Source: an uncultured SAR116 cluster alpha proteobacterium (GTDB taxonomy: Bacteria; Pseudomonadota; Alphaproteobacteria; Puniceispirillales; Marisalimonadaceae). From it: a stretch of 45,250 bases of DNA. This document shows, piece after piece, positions 6,062-14,768 of the stretch (position 1 is its first letter; every line of letters begins with the position of its first letter). The notes under the pieces were generated by a model that was not told where the DNA came from, did no database searches, and saw only the letters and a list, made by a program, of their open reading frames with translations. The stretch is taken from positions 1 to 45,250 of the forward strand of contig CABYBQ010000007.1 in NCBI GenBank assembly GCA_902517275.1, read 5' to 3'. Both the position numbers and the translations under genes were made by a program.

Positions 6062-7182
6062 TTATTTTAAATCAAGCCAACATTCGGCCAAGTTATCTAA
6101 TTCTTCAGTAGTTATCAAGCCCTCTGATTCTAAAATTGTATCGTTTGGTGGAAATGACAACCTAATTGAATTTGACGCAAGATCTTTATAACCCATTGCA
6201 TCAACCACATGACTTTTACTTATTTTACCAGAACTACAAGCTGAACCTGAGCTTACTGAAAATGATGCAAGATCTAATTTCATTAATGCTAAATCACCGG
6301 GTATATTTGGTAAAGCCATAAGTAAGGTATTGCTTACCCTATTACTCTTATGCCCAAAAAAATTGTTTCTGGTCTTATTTTTTTAATTTTATTACTTAGA
6401 TAATCTCTAAGGTATTTCACTTGATTATCATTTTTTTTAGGCATTTCTGACATAATAAGAGCAGCTTCACCAAAACCAAGTATTCCAAATATATTTTCAG
6501 TCCCTGCTCTTATACCCTTTTCTTGTCCCCCTCCTAATATTTGAGGAGCCAAATTAAATTGATTGTTATTAATCAGTGCTCCTATACCACTTGGAGCTCC
6601 TATTTTGTGCCCTGAGAGAGTTAAAAAATCTATTTCTATTTCATTTAAATTTATTTCAATTTTACCTAAGGCTTGTGCGGCATCACAATGAACCAAACAT
6701 CCATATTTTTTTGCAATACTTATAACCTCTTTGATGGGCTGTATTACACCAGTTTCATTGTTAACCCACATGACTGAAACCAAAATTTCTTTTCTATTTT
6801 TGTTGATGCTTTTAAGTAATGTTTCCATAGCATTTAAGTCAACTATTCCATTTTTATTTACAGGAATAATTAAGTTACTTTTTGAAGAAGACAAGACTGC
6901 CAAATGTTCTATAGAACTTACGACAATAGTATTAAAGTTACTGAAAACTAAATTTATAGCCTCTGTTGCAGAACTTGTAAAAATTATATTATCACTCTTT
7001 GCATTTACTAATCTAGCTATATTTAGTTTAGCTTTTTCTACTAAATTTTTACCTTTTCTTCCATAATAATGAACTGAGGACGCATTTAATGGACCAAAAT
7101 TCATACAGTTAATTAAAGAATTTTTTACTTCTTCTAAAACTGGTACAGTTGCATTGTAGTCTAGGTAAATTTGTCTATTCAT
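6062..7182 (-). pseudogene. Cysteine desulfurase (NifS/IscS family), frameshifted
   Basis: Two frames encode one protein. Part 1 (7182-6334) has IYLDYNATVP, PLP-site His93, NNETG, DAAQA and the Schiff-base Lys193 in SGHK. Part 2 has NRVSNTLLMALP and the loop SSGSACSSG with the catalytic Cys. The join lies at a run of 7 T on the coding strand (plus-strand A run at 6356-6362); with 8 T the reading would be ETIFFGHKSNRVSNTLL, as in intact relatives, giving 373 residues. So one base is missing: true mutation, assembly error, or slippage during expression. Part 1 alone lacks the active Cys. The gene starts 5 bases after cysE and precedes the ferredoxin and mnmA genes, so a sulfur donor for tRNA thiolation is the natural role. 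Confidence 0.9.
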
Positions 7183-7187
7183 TTTAC

Positions 7188-7907
7188 TTATTTTGTTTTT
7201 AAAAAACTATTGTAATTATTTTTTGAATTTTTACTCTTATCATCACTTTCAAATTTTTTAATTTTTTTCTCTAAATTTTTAACTTTTTTTAATAATGATA
7301 CTAATGCCTTTTCTCTTGGATCTGCATCACCAACTGAAATAGCATAAGGTTTAAAGGTTTCTTTTTTTGCTGATCTTGCAAATTCTCTAGCAGGAACTCC
7401 TGCAACTGTTACGTTTGCAGGAACATCTCTTGAAACAACTGAGTTTGCTCCAATTCTTGCGTCATCACCAATATTAATCGCCCCTAAAATTTGAGCTCCT
7501 GAACCAATTATAACGTTGTTTCCGACTGTAGGATGTCTTTTTTGATTTCTTTGTAAGTCACTTTCTACTGACGGCATTATACCACCAAGAGTTACTCCTT
7601 GATAGATCGTAACATTTTCTCCTATTTCAGTAGTTTCACCTATGACTATACCTAGACCATGATCCATAAAAAAGTTTGATCCTATTTTGGCAGCAGGGTG
7701 AATTTCAATACCTGTAAATATTCTGGCAAAATGCATTATTAGTCTTGCTAAAAATTTAAAATTATATCTCCACAGAATATTTCCAATTTTGTAAAAAAGC
7801 ATTACGTGAAAAGATGGATAAAGAAAAATCACACCAAGTCTACTTCCAGCGGCAGGATCTCTTTCTATAATAGAATCTATTTCTTTAAAAAGGTTTTTAA
7901 TATTCAT
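7188..7907 (-). CDS. cysE: Serine O-acetyltransferase CysE
   Basis: 239 residues from MNIKNLFKEIDSIIERD. The enzyme makes O-acetylserine, the carbon backbone for cysteine. The N-terminal helical domain has RDPAAGSRLGVIFLYPSFHV, followed by the left-handed beta-helix hexapeptide repeats with ligands in GIEIHPAAKIG, MDHGLGIVIGETTEIG and KRHPTVGNNVIIGSGAQILG (catalytic Asp-His and His). The C-terminal tail is Lys-rich and charged. An upstream in-frame ATG at 7919 would add MCKL but looks less natural. First gene of the minus-strand cluster feeding cysteine to the desulfurase next door. Divergent from the hydrolase gene across 220 bases. Confidence 0.95.
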   Translation of the reverse strand: MNIKNLFKEIDSIIERDPAAGSRLGVIFLYPSFHVMLFYKIGNILWRYNFKFLARLIMHFARIFTGIEIHPAAKIGSNFFMDHGLGIVIGETTEIGENVTIYQGVTLGGIMPSVESDLQRNQKRHPTVGNNVIIGSGAQILGAINIGDDARIGANSVVSRDVPANVTVAGVPAREFARSAKKETFKPYAISVGDADPREKALVSLLKKVKNLEKKIKKFESDDKSKNSKNNYNSFLKTK

Positions 7908-8008
7908 TAATTTACACACTGATTTTTGAAATAATATATACTATAACTTTATCTAAAATTGTTCAAAAATATTAAGTATTAAATATATTTCTATTTAATT
8001 CATTAATA

Positions 8009-8037
8009 TTGACAGATAGAAAATAAATTATTATTCG
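8009..8037 (+). promoter_or_regulatory. Possible sigma-70 promoter for the hydrolase-tyrS unit
   Basis: A perfect -35 box TTGACA at 8009-8014, 17 bases, then a poor -10 TATTCG at 8032-8037, about 90 bases before the hydrolase start. Seen by eye in very AT-rich DNA, so weak support. Confidence 0.3.
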
Positions 8038-8127
8038 ATAATTATGAAATTCAATAGAAGTGTTCTTTTAATTTTATAGCCATATCATTTATGTTATAAA
8101 TATTTTTAAATTCACTGGAGAAATTAA

Positions 8128-8787
8128 ATGCCTGAAGTAATTCTAAATGGTCCACACGGAAGAATTGAATGTAGATACCATTCAGGAGTTTCAACAGATT
8201 CTCCTATAGCCCTTATTTTACACCCAGAACCTAATCAAGGTGGCAGTATGAATAATAAGGTTTCGTATGGAATGTATCATGAATTTAGAAATAGAGGTTT
8301 TTCAGTTTTACGTTTTAATTTTAGAGGTGTTGGAAGAAGTGAAGGTATATACGAAGGTGGTGAGGGAGAATTGGCTGATGCTGCCGCAGTTTTAGACTGG
8401 GTACAATCTCAAAATATACATTCAAGATATACCTTTATTGCTGGATTTTCTTTTGGTTCTTGGGTTGGAATGCAGTTAATGATGAGAAGACCTGAGATTT
8501 TTGGTTTTATCTCAGTATCACCACCAGCAGATAAATTTGATTTTTCTTTTCTTGCGCCTTGCCCAGCATCTGGCTTAATAATTCACGGAGAAAATAACAA
8601 TAGAGTACCAAGCGAAGTAATTCAAAAAATTGTTGACAAAATTTCTATTCAAAAGGGTATCAAAATAGATGTTGAATTCATAAAAGAAGCTAATCATATG
8701 TTTTCTAATCATGATGAAGAATTAATGGAAGCTATAAGAAAATATTTAAACAATGCTCTAGATTCATCAGAATATAGAGAGATATAG
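8128..8787 (+). CDS. Alpha/beta hydrolase (COG2945 type)
   Basis: 219 residues. Begins MPEVILNGPHGRIECRYH with HPEPNQGGSMNNKV, the hallmark of this small cytosolic hydrolase family. The nucleophile elbow is GFSFG (Ser108) and the catalytic His is His190 in EANHMF. The usual Asp position in HGDxDxxVP reads HGENNNRVP, with Glu154 and no Asp, a departure from the classic triad. Substrate unknown; family members are assumed esterases. Ends 19 bases before tyrS on the same strand, so probably co-transcribed. In alphaproteobacteria this gene is often found near cysteine desulfurase genes, as here. Confidence 0.88.
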   Translation: MPEVILNGPHGRIECRYHSGVSTDSPIALILHPEPNQGGSMNNKVSYGMYHEFRNRGFSVLRFNFRGVGRSEGIYEGGEGELADAAAVLDWVQSQNIHSRYTFIAGFSFGSWVGMQLMMRRPEIFGFISVSPPADKFDFSFLAPCPASGLIIHGENNNRVPSEVIQKIVDKISIQKGIKIDVEFIKEANHMFSNHDEELMEAIRKYLNNALDSSEYREI

Positions 8788-8806
8788 TATCAAAAGAGAA
8801 TTACTA

Positions 8807-10048
8807 ATGAATAAATCTATGAATTCTGATTTTCTGAATGTTATGAATGAAAGAGGTTTTATTCATCAAATTACTGATAAAAATAATCTAGACCAAGAAT
8901 TATCTACAAATATAATGACTGGTTACATAGGATTCGATTGCACAGCACCCTCACTCCATGTGGGATCATTAATTCAAATAATGATGCTTCGATGGTTTCA
9001 AAAAACAGGGCATAAACCAATTGTTCTTATGGGTGGGGGTACGACTAAAATTGGTGATCCGTCTGGTAAAGATAGTGCTCGACCTGTTCTTTCCTCAGAA
9101 AACATAGAAATAAATCAAAATAATATTAGAACTATTTTTGAAAAATTTTTAAAATTTGGATTAAGTAAAAATGATGCAATTATGGTTAATAATTCAGAAT
9201 GGTTAGAAAAGCTTAATTATGTGTCATTTTTAAGAGATTTTGGGTCCTTTTTTTCTGTTAACAAACTTATAAATTTGGAAAGTGTTAAACAAAGATTAGA
9301 TAGAGAACAAAATTTATCTTTTCTAGAATTTAATTATTCTTTGCTTCAGGCATATGATTTTTTGCATTTGTATAAAAATTACGGTTGTAAAATACAAATG
9401 GGTGGGTCGGATCAATGGGGAAATATAGTCACTGGCTTAGACTTAATTAGAAAGAAAAATTCAAAACAAACATTTGGTTTTACTTCTCCATTATTAACTA
9501 CCAGTAGTGGTGCAAAAATGGGCAAAACAGCAAATGGCGCAGTCTGGCTAAATGTAGAGCAATTGTCTGATTGGGACTTTTGGCAATATTGGAGGAATAC
9601 TGAAGATTTGGATGTTATAAAGTTTTTAAAACTGTTTACAGAAATACCAATTACAGAGATTAATAAATTAGAGCAATTAAAAGGTGTAGAATTAAATGAT
9701 GCCAAAATAATCTTAGCAAATGAAGTTACAAAATTGTGTAGAAGTGGAGAAGCTGCTAAAAAAATTTCAACCTCTGCTTCTAATTTATTTAATAAAATCA
9801 TAGATGATGAAGGATTACCCACTGTTAATATATCAAAGCCTGAAATATCGTTTATCAATGCTTTAAAAGATTTAAATTTTCTGAAAACAAATGGAGAAGC
9901 AAGAAGGTTAATAAGAGGAAACGGTGCTAAAATTAACGATATTGTGGTAAGTGATGAAAATTATATTTTAAAAATAGATGATTTTAGAAATGGTAAGGTA
10001 AAAATTTCATCAGGGAAAAAAAGACATGGACTATTAATTTGTTCCTAG
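8807..10048 (+). CDS. tyrS: Tyrosyl-tRNA synthetase
   Basis: 413 residues, normal length. Class I signature LHVGSL (HIGH equivalent, residues 50-55), tyrosine-binding stretch YSLLQAYDFLHLYKNYGCKIQMGGSDQWGNI, and KMSKS equivalent AKMGKT. The C-terminal S4-type RNA-binding domain is visible in GEARRLIRGNGAKINDIVVSDE. It charges tRNA-Tyr. An alternative ATG lies four codons later. The stop overlaps by 4 bases with the end of the convergent AsmA-like gene. Confidence 0.97.
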   Translation: MNKSMNSDFLNVMNERGFIHQITDKNNLDQELSTNIMTGYIGFDCTAPSLHVGSLIQIMMLRWFQKTGHKPIVLMGGGTTKIGDPSGKDSARPVLSSENIEINQNNIRTIFEKFLKFGLSKNDAIMVNNSEWLEKLNYVSFLRDFGSFFSVNKLINLESVKQRLDREQNLSFLEFNYSLLQAYDFLHLYKNYGCKIQMGGSDQWGNIVTGLDLIRKKNSKQTFGFTSPLLTTSSGAKMGKTANGAVWLNVEQLSDWDFWQYWRNTEDLDVIKFLKLFTEIPITEINKLEQLKGVELNDAKIILANEVTKLCRSGEAAKKISTSASNLFNKIIDDEGLPTVNISKPEISFINALKDLNFLKTNGEARRLIRGNGAKINDIVVSDENYILKIDDFRNGKVKISSGKKRHGLLICS

Positions 10049-13000
10049 TTTAAATCATTTGACTTATTAATAAAAAAATTATTGTCATTTAACCAATCAT
10101 CTGCAAACAAATCTCTCAAAATACCTGGCGCAAATGATAGAGTATTTAATTCAACCTTAGGACTTTCAATTGGTCCAACCATTTTAAATTGGCCTGCAAA
10201 TAGTCCTTCTTTTTTTAATCCTGTTATTAACTTACCAACAGCAGGTACAACACTTATAATTTGCGATATTAATTTAATTGGCGCGACTGATGCTCTCATA
10301 TCTAAAAATTTTCTTTTTAAATTTATTTTTCCTTTGGCAGCAATTCCTAATGATTCACTAGAAAGATATACCTTATCAAACGTAAAGTTATGTTTCTTGA
10401 CGTTTATATTCGCCCTACCTTTATCAAAATAAACTCCTTCCCCAGAAATGACAGACTGAATACCAGAAAAGCTTAAAACAGATAAGGAGTTAATTATTCC
10501 TGGTGTATTAATTAGACTAAAATTTTTTGATTTAATAACGCCTTTATAATGATCGTATGTATCATTTAAAAAATTTATATTTATTTTCATTTTGCCACTT
10601 TTTATATTTTTTGTGAAACCAAGAGCATTAAGAAGTTTACCTCCATCAGAGGTGTCAAAAATAATATTAGGAAATTTATTTTTGTTTTTTTCCATAATGA
10701 TTTTTGTTTCTGCACCACCGACTAACCCAAAACCTCTAAGCTTCGATATTCTATCGTCTATGTAAATTTCAAATTTGCCACTATCTAACAACGATGATTT
10801 ATCAAGCCATATTTGTCCAAATGCATTTGCTTCAAAGATAGATTTATTTATTGTTCCCCTAAGGCTACCTGCCAAAGAAATTTTAGGGTCTAAGATAATC
10901 TTATCAGCAGTTATTTCAAAACTTATATTCATATTATTATCAGATTGTATTTTTAAATTATCTTTGAAATAAGAGAAATCTATTTTTTTTCCTGAAAAAT
11001 TTAAGTTAAATATTTTATTTTTTTTATCAATAGATATTTGTTTTAAATCTAATTCTGGAGTCTTAATATTTCTTAATAAAATTTTGGTTGGAGATATACC
11101 ATCTAATTTGACAATACCAATTTTATAATTATTTTTTTTCTTTTTTAAATTTATATCCTTTATAAAAGCTAGTTTACCCTTTTGATAAATAATTTCAGTT
11201 TTTATTGAGGATTTTATGTTTTTTTTCTTTACGAGGTTTAAATAATTTATTTTTAAATCAGTATCAGTTAAGTCTGAATTTAACTTTAAATTTAGATCTA
11301 AATTGCTAATGTCTCCCGTCAATCTAAAATTAAACTCAGTATCACCAATAACATCTACATTGAAATTTTTCTTTAGGTAATCAGAAAACTCCTTATTATT
11401 TTTTACGTTCAGTAGACCATTTTTAATAAATTGATTCTTAACTACTATATCTTTTAAAGCATATTGTAGTTTATTATCTTTAAATAGCATTGCTTTTTTA
11501 ATTCTATAATTACTTTCATTAATTTCAACTTCATCAATTAGATACTGTAAGTTATCTTTTTCAAACTTAGCTTTACTAATAATAGAATTATTTTTATGAA
11601 TTTTAAATTTTATTTTGGCGTGATCGAATTTATAATCTAAATTATTGCCTCTTAATAATATAAAACCTGTCGAAGCATTTAGATCAAAATTAGCCCAACT
11701 TTGGTCAATTATTATTTCGTTATTACGTTTGTTCAGTTCAAATTCAACGTTACCAGATAAGGTACAAAATACTTTTTTAAAGATTTTATCATTGTGTTCA
11801 TACCTAATGTTACTGAATTTTGACCGCCCACTTATTTTGAAAATATTAATTTTTTTAAAAAATGAAAAATTTAAATCTAAATTTATGTTATTTAAACTAC
11901 CACTTTTGAAATTACCATTATATTGTTTTAAAACATTTAAATTAACGAATGAATTATAATACTTTTTATAATAACTAAGATGGGTTTTTAATGATTTTGT
12001 TGATAATCTTTTTATTACAAAATTAGAAAAACCAGTTTTAGAATTAAAATCTATCTCAGAGTACGCTAATATTTCATCGTTTATTGATAAATTATTAATC
12101 TTCAATAAACTATCTTTTTTGTTCCATAATAATTTACCACTCAATTCTGAGTTTAAAATAATATCATTATTATTTTTTATAATTAAGTTTGATTTCTTAG
12201 AAAAAAAATTAAAACTTTCTAAATTAAAATTCTTATCCGTAACAATATTAAATCTACCCTTTAAAAAACCAGAAATAGTCTCTGTTTCAAATTTTAAATT
12301 TTCTTGCAACAAATTACTTAAAAATAATTTAAGGTCGATATTTTCTATTTTAAATTTAAATTTATTAAAACTTTCTAAAAAGTTAGCTTTTACTGAAAAG
12401 TTTAATCTTTTATTTTTACTACAATTCATGTTGAGTGAACGGGAATTATTTAAATATTGTGAAACAAAGACGTTTTCACAATTAATTTTTAAAATTCTTT
12501 GTTTAAGTGCTTCTCTCTGATCTGAGATAAAAAGGCTAATATTTCCCACTATGATTTTATTTTGTAATAATTTTTTTAATGAATGCTGTTCATCAAAACC
12601 TTTTTGATTTATTGATAAAAAAATTTCAAATAATGGTCCTGGTATAAGTTTATTTTTCTCTAATTTTCCATACAAAGATAGATCTCTGAAATTTAGGTAA
12701 CTAAATTCAGGATTACCTTTATTAAAAAAAATATTTCTAAAAAAGGAATCATACGAAAACCCTAATTCAATCAGCTTGATATTTGATTTTTCTTTTTGAT
12801 CAATTGTATGAACTTTTGTATTATTCAATTCGATTTTTAGAATATTAGGCCAGTTAGGTTTTAATATCTTTATAGAACTAATTTCAATTATTATGTTTTC
12901 GTTATTAATTTTTCTTGAAATAAAACCTTTTACCTTTTTGTTAAGAATACCTTTTAAATTAAATGATTTAATTATAAAATTTTGTGTTTGTTCTGAATAA

Positions 13001-13074
13001 ACAAACATTGTTGTGACTACCCCAAATATAAAAAAAGGTAATATCAAAAGAAGAATTATAACTTTTTTCATCAT
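10045..13074 (-). CDS. AsmA-like / DUF3971 envelope protein
   Basis: 1009 residues. One N-terminal membrane anchor (IILLLILPFFIFGVVTTMFV) followed by a very long, Lys/Asn-rich stretch of alternating beta strands, ending with the conserved AsmA-like C-terminal region: LLNALGFTKNIKSGKMKIN, LSFSGIQSVISGEGVYFDKG and GLFAGQFKMVGPIESPKVELN. This matches the YhdP/TamB/AsmA group of inner-membrane proteins that span the periplasm and are thought to move phospholipids to the outer membrane. The middle is poorly conserved, as is usual. Divergent from bcp across 103 bases. Confidence 0.85.
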   Translation of the reverse strand: MMKKVIILLLILPFFIFGVVTTMFVYSEQTQNFIIKSFNLKGILNKKVKGFISRKINNENIIIEISSIKILKPNWPNILKIELNNTKVHTIDQKEKSNIKLIELGFSYDSFFRNIFFNKGNPEFSYLNFRDLSLYGKLEKNKLIPGPLFEIFLSINQKGFDEQHSLKKLLQNKIIVGNISLFISDQREALKQRILKINCENVFVSQYLNNSRSLNMNCSKNKRLNFSVKANFLESFNKFKFKIENIDLKLFLSNLLQENLKFETETISGFLKGRFNIVTDKNFNLESFNFFSKKSNLIIKNNNDIILNSELSGKLLWNKKDSLLKINNLSINDEILAYSEIDFNSKTGFSNFVIKRLSTKSLKTHLSYYKKYYNSFVNLNVLKQYNGNFKSGSLNNINLDLNFSFFKKINIFKISGRSKFSNIRYEHNDKIFKKVFCTLSGNVEFELNKRNNEIIIDQSWANFDLNASTGFILLRGNNLDYKFDHAKIKFKIHKNNSIISKAKFEKDNLQYLIDEVEINESNYRIKKAMLFKDNKLQYALKDIVVKNQFIKNGLLNVKNNKEFSDYLKKNFNVDVIGDTEFNFRLTGDISNLDLNLKLNSDLTDTDLKINYLNLVKKKNIKSSIKTEIIYQKGKLAFIKDINLKKKKNNYKIGIVKLDGISPTKILLRNIKTPELDLKQISIDKKNKIFNLNFSGKKIDFSYFKDNLKIQSDNNMNISFEITADKIILDPKISLAGSLRGTINKSIFEANAFGQIWLDKSSLLDSGKFEIYIDDRISKLRGFGLVGGAETKIIMEKNKNKFPNIIFDTSDGGKLLNALGFTKNIKSGKMKININFLNDTYDHYKGVIKSKNFSLINTPGIINSLSVLSFSGIQSVISGEGVYFDKGRANINVKKHNFTFDKVYLSSESLGIAAKGKINLKRKFLDMRASVAPIKLISQIISVVPAVGKLITGLKKEGLFAGQFKMVGPIESPKVELNTLSFAPGILRDLFADDWLNDNNFFINKSNDLN

Positions 13075-13177
13075 CTTTCCTATTTTATGAAATATTAGAT
13101 AAATCGTAGTTGATATATTCTTTTGATGTAATATAACTTAATAAAAGTTTTAATACTAATTATAAGAGAATTTATTA

Positions 13178-13642
13178 ATGATAAAAATAAATGACGAAAT
13201 ACCTAAGTTTGAAATTTTAACTGATACAGGCGTTTTTAAAATTTCAAATTATAAAGAAAAAAAAATTGTTGTTTTCTTTTTTCCTAGAGCGGATACCTCT
13301 GGTTGTACAGCTGAATCTATTGCTTTTACAAATCTACAATATGAGTTTGATAAATTAGATTGTATTGTTATTGGTATTTCTAAAGATAATCAAAAAAAAC
13401 AGAGTAAATTTAGAGAAAAATATAATCTTACTTGTGAACTTGGTGCTGACTTTGAAAATGATGTATGCGAACAATTTGGTGTTTGGATAGAAAAATCTAT
13501 GTATGGAAAAAAATATATGGGTATTCAAAGATCTACATTTTTATCAAACGAAAAGGGTATAATAACAAATATTTGGGAAAAAGTGAAAGTTCCTGGTCAT
13601 GCAGAAGAGGTTTTAGAAACTGTAAGAAGTCTTAATAATTGA
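13178..13642 (+). CDS. bcp: Peroxiredoxin, Bcp/PrxQ family
   Basis: 154 residues. The peroxidatic motif is PRADTSGCTAES with Cys43. The resolving Cys found five residues later in many PrxQ enzymes is absent (Ile48 there), so this may be a 1-Cys form or use Cys62, Cys86 or Cys95. Later landmarks VIGISKDNQKKQSKFREKYNL and the C-terminal GHAEEVL fit. It reduces hydroperoxides in the cytosol with thioredoxin. The stop is 1 base from the stop of convergent prfB, so there is no room for a separate terminator. Confidence 0.93.
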   Translation: MIKINDEIPKFEILTDTGVFKISNYKEKKIVVFFFPRADTSGCTAESIAFTNLQYEFDKLDCIVIGISKDNQKKQSKFREKYNLTCELGADFENDVCEQFGVWIEKSMYGKKYMGIQRSTFLSNEKGIITNIWEKVKVPGHAEEVLETVRSLNN

Positions 13643-13643
13643 T

Positions 13644-14750
13644 TTATCTTTTCATTCCAACTTTTAGTGCTAAAGCAGATTCAATAAAAATGTCTATATC
13701 GCCATCTAATACAGATTGAGTGTTTCCTACTTCTACATTTGTACGGAGATCTTTGACCATTTGATAAGGATGGAGAACGTAAGATCTTATTTGACTTCCC
13801 CAACCTATTTCTCCTTTATCGCTTGTACTTTTGTTATTAACTTCTTCTCTTCGTTTCAGTTCAATTTCGTATAACTTTGCTTTTAGCATGGACATTGCTT
13901 GAGCTTTATTTCTGTGCTGAGATCTATCATTCTGACATTGTACTACTGTGTTTGTTGGTAAATGTGTAATTCTTATTGCGGAATCCGTTTTATTTACATG
14001 TTGTCCGCCTGCACCAGAAGCTCTGTATGTGTCAATTCTTAGATCTTTGTCTTCAATTTCAATATCTATTTCATCATTAATTTGGGGATAAACCCATATT
14101 GAAGCAAAACTAGTATGTCTTCTTGATGAAGAATCAAAAGGAGATATCCTTACTAATCTATGAACACCTGACTCTGTTTTTCCCCAACCATATGCGTTAA
14201 ATCCTTCTATTAATAAAGTACAAGATTTAATACCTGCTTCATCTCCTGAGCTTTCTTCAATAGTTTGAATTTCATATCCTTTTTTATCTGACCATCTAGA
14301 ATACATTCTTTGTAACATTAAAGCCCAATCTTGAGCTTCTGTGCCACCTGCCCCAGCATGTATTTCAATAAAACAATTGTTTGTGTCAGCTTCACCAGAT
14401 AACAAACTTTCCAACTGAAGTTTATCACATTTTTTTACTAAATTATCTATTTGAGAAATTGTTTCGTCAATTAGTTCTTCATCATTTTCTTCTTCTGCTA
14501 GATCTATAAGCTCGTATAAATTACTTTTCTCAATTTCGATGAATTTTATAAGATCTAAAATTTTTTCAATTTGCTTTTTTTCTCTCATAATTACTTTAGC
14601 TTTAGATGAGTCACTCCAAAAATTTTCAGTTTCAATTAATTCATCTAATTCTTTAGTTCGATTTAAAGACTGTTCCCAATTAAAATGTTTTTTTAAAATA
14701 TTTAATCCATTGTCAATATCTTTAAATTTTACTTGAATTTCAGTTTGCAT
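13644..14750 (-). CDS. prfB: Peptide chain release factor 2
   Basis: 368 residues. SPF (203-205), which reads the second and third stop-codon bases, and GGQ (248-250) in RASGAGGQHVNKTDSAIRITH are both present. It releases peptides at UGA and UAA. Unlike many bacterial prfB genes there is no in-frame UGA with programmed frameshift near codon 25: the frame is continuous from ATG 14750 through NWEQSLNRTKELDELIE. Follows mrcA by 18 bases in the amiC-mrcA-prfB order common in alphaproteobacteria. Confidence 0.97.
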   Translation of the reverse strand: MQTEIQVKFKDIDNGLNILKKHFNWEQSLNRTKELDELIETENFWSDSSKAKVIMREKKQIEKILDLIKFIEIEKSNLYELIDLAEEENDEELIDETISQIDNLVKKCDKLQLESLLSGEADTNNCFIEIHAGAGGTEAQDWALMLQRMYSRWSDKKGYEIQTIEESSGDEAGIKSCTLLIEGFNAYGWGKTESGVHRLVRISPFDSSSRRHTSFASIWVYPQINDEIDIEIEDKDLRIDTYRASGAGGQHVNKTDSAIRITHLPTNTVVQCQNDRSQHRNKAQAMSMLKAKLYEIELKRREEVNNKSTSDKGEIGWGSQIRSYVLHPYQMVKDLRTNVEVGNTQSVLDGDIDIFIESALALKVGMKR

Positions 14751-14768
14751 TAATTATTACCTACAAAA

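Noticed and set aside
11645-12520. Plus-strand ORFs of about 100-130 codons inside the AsmA-like gene
   Set aside because: Low-complexity Leu/Phe/Lys translations that are antisense of a Lys/Asn-rich gene. No start signals or family.
13644-14750. Programmed frameshift in prfB
   Set aside because: The frame is continuous from the ATG to the TAA with no in-frame UGA near codon 25.
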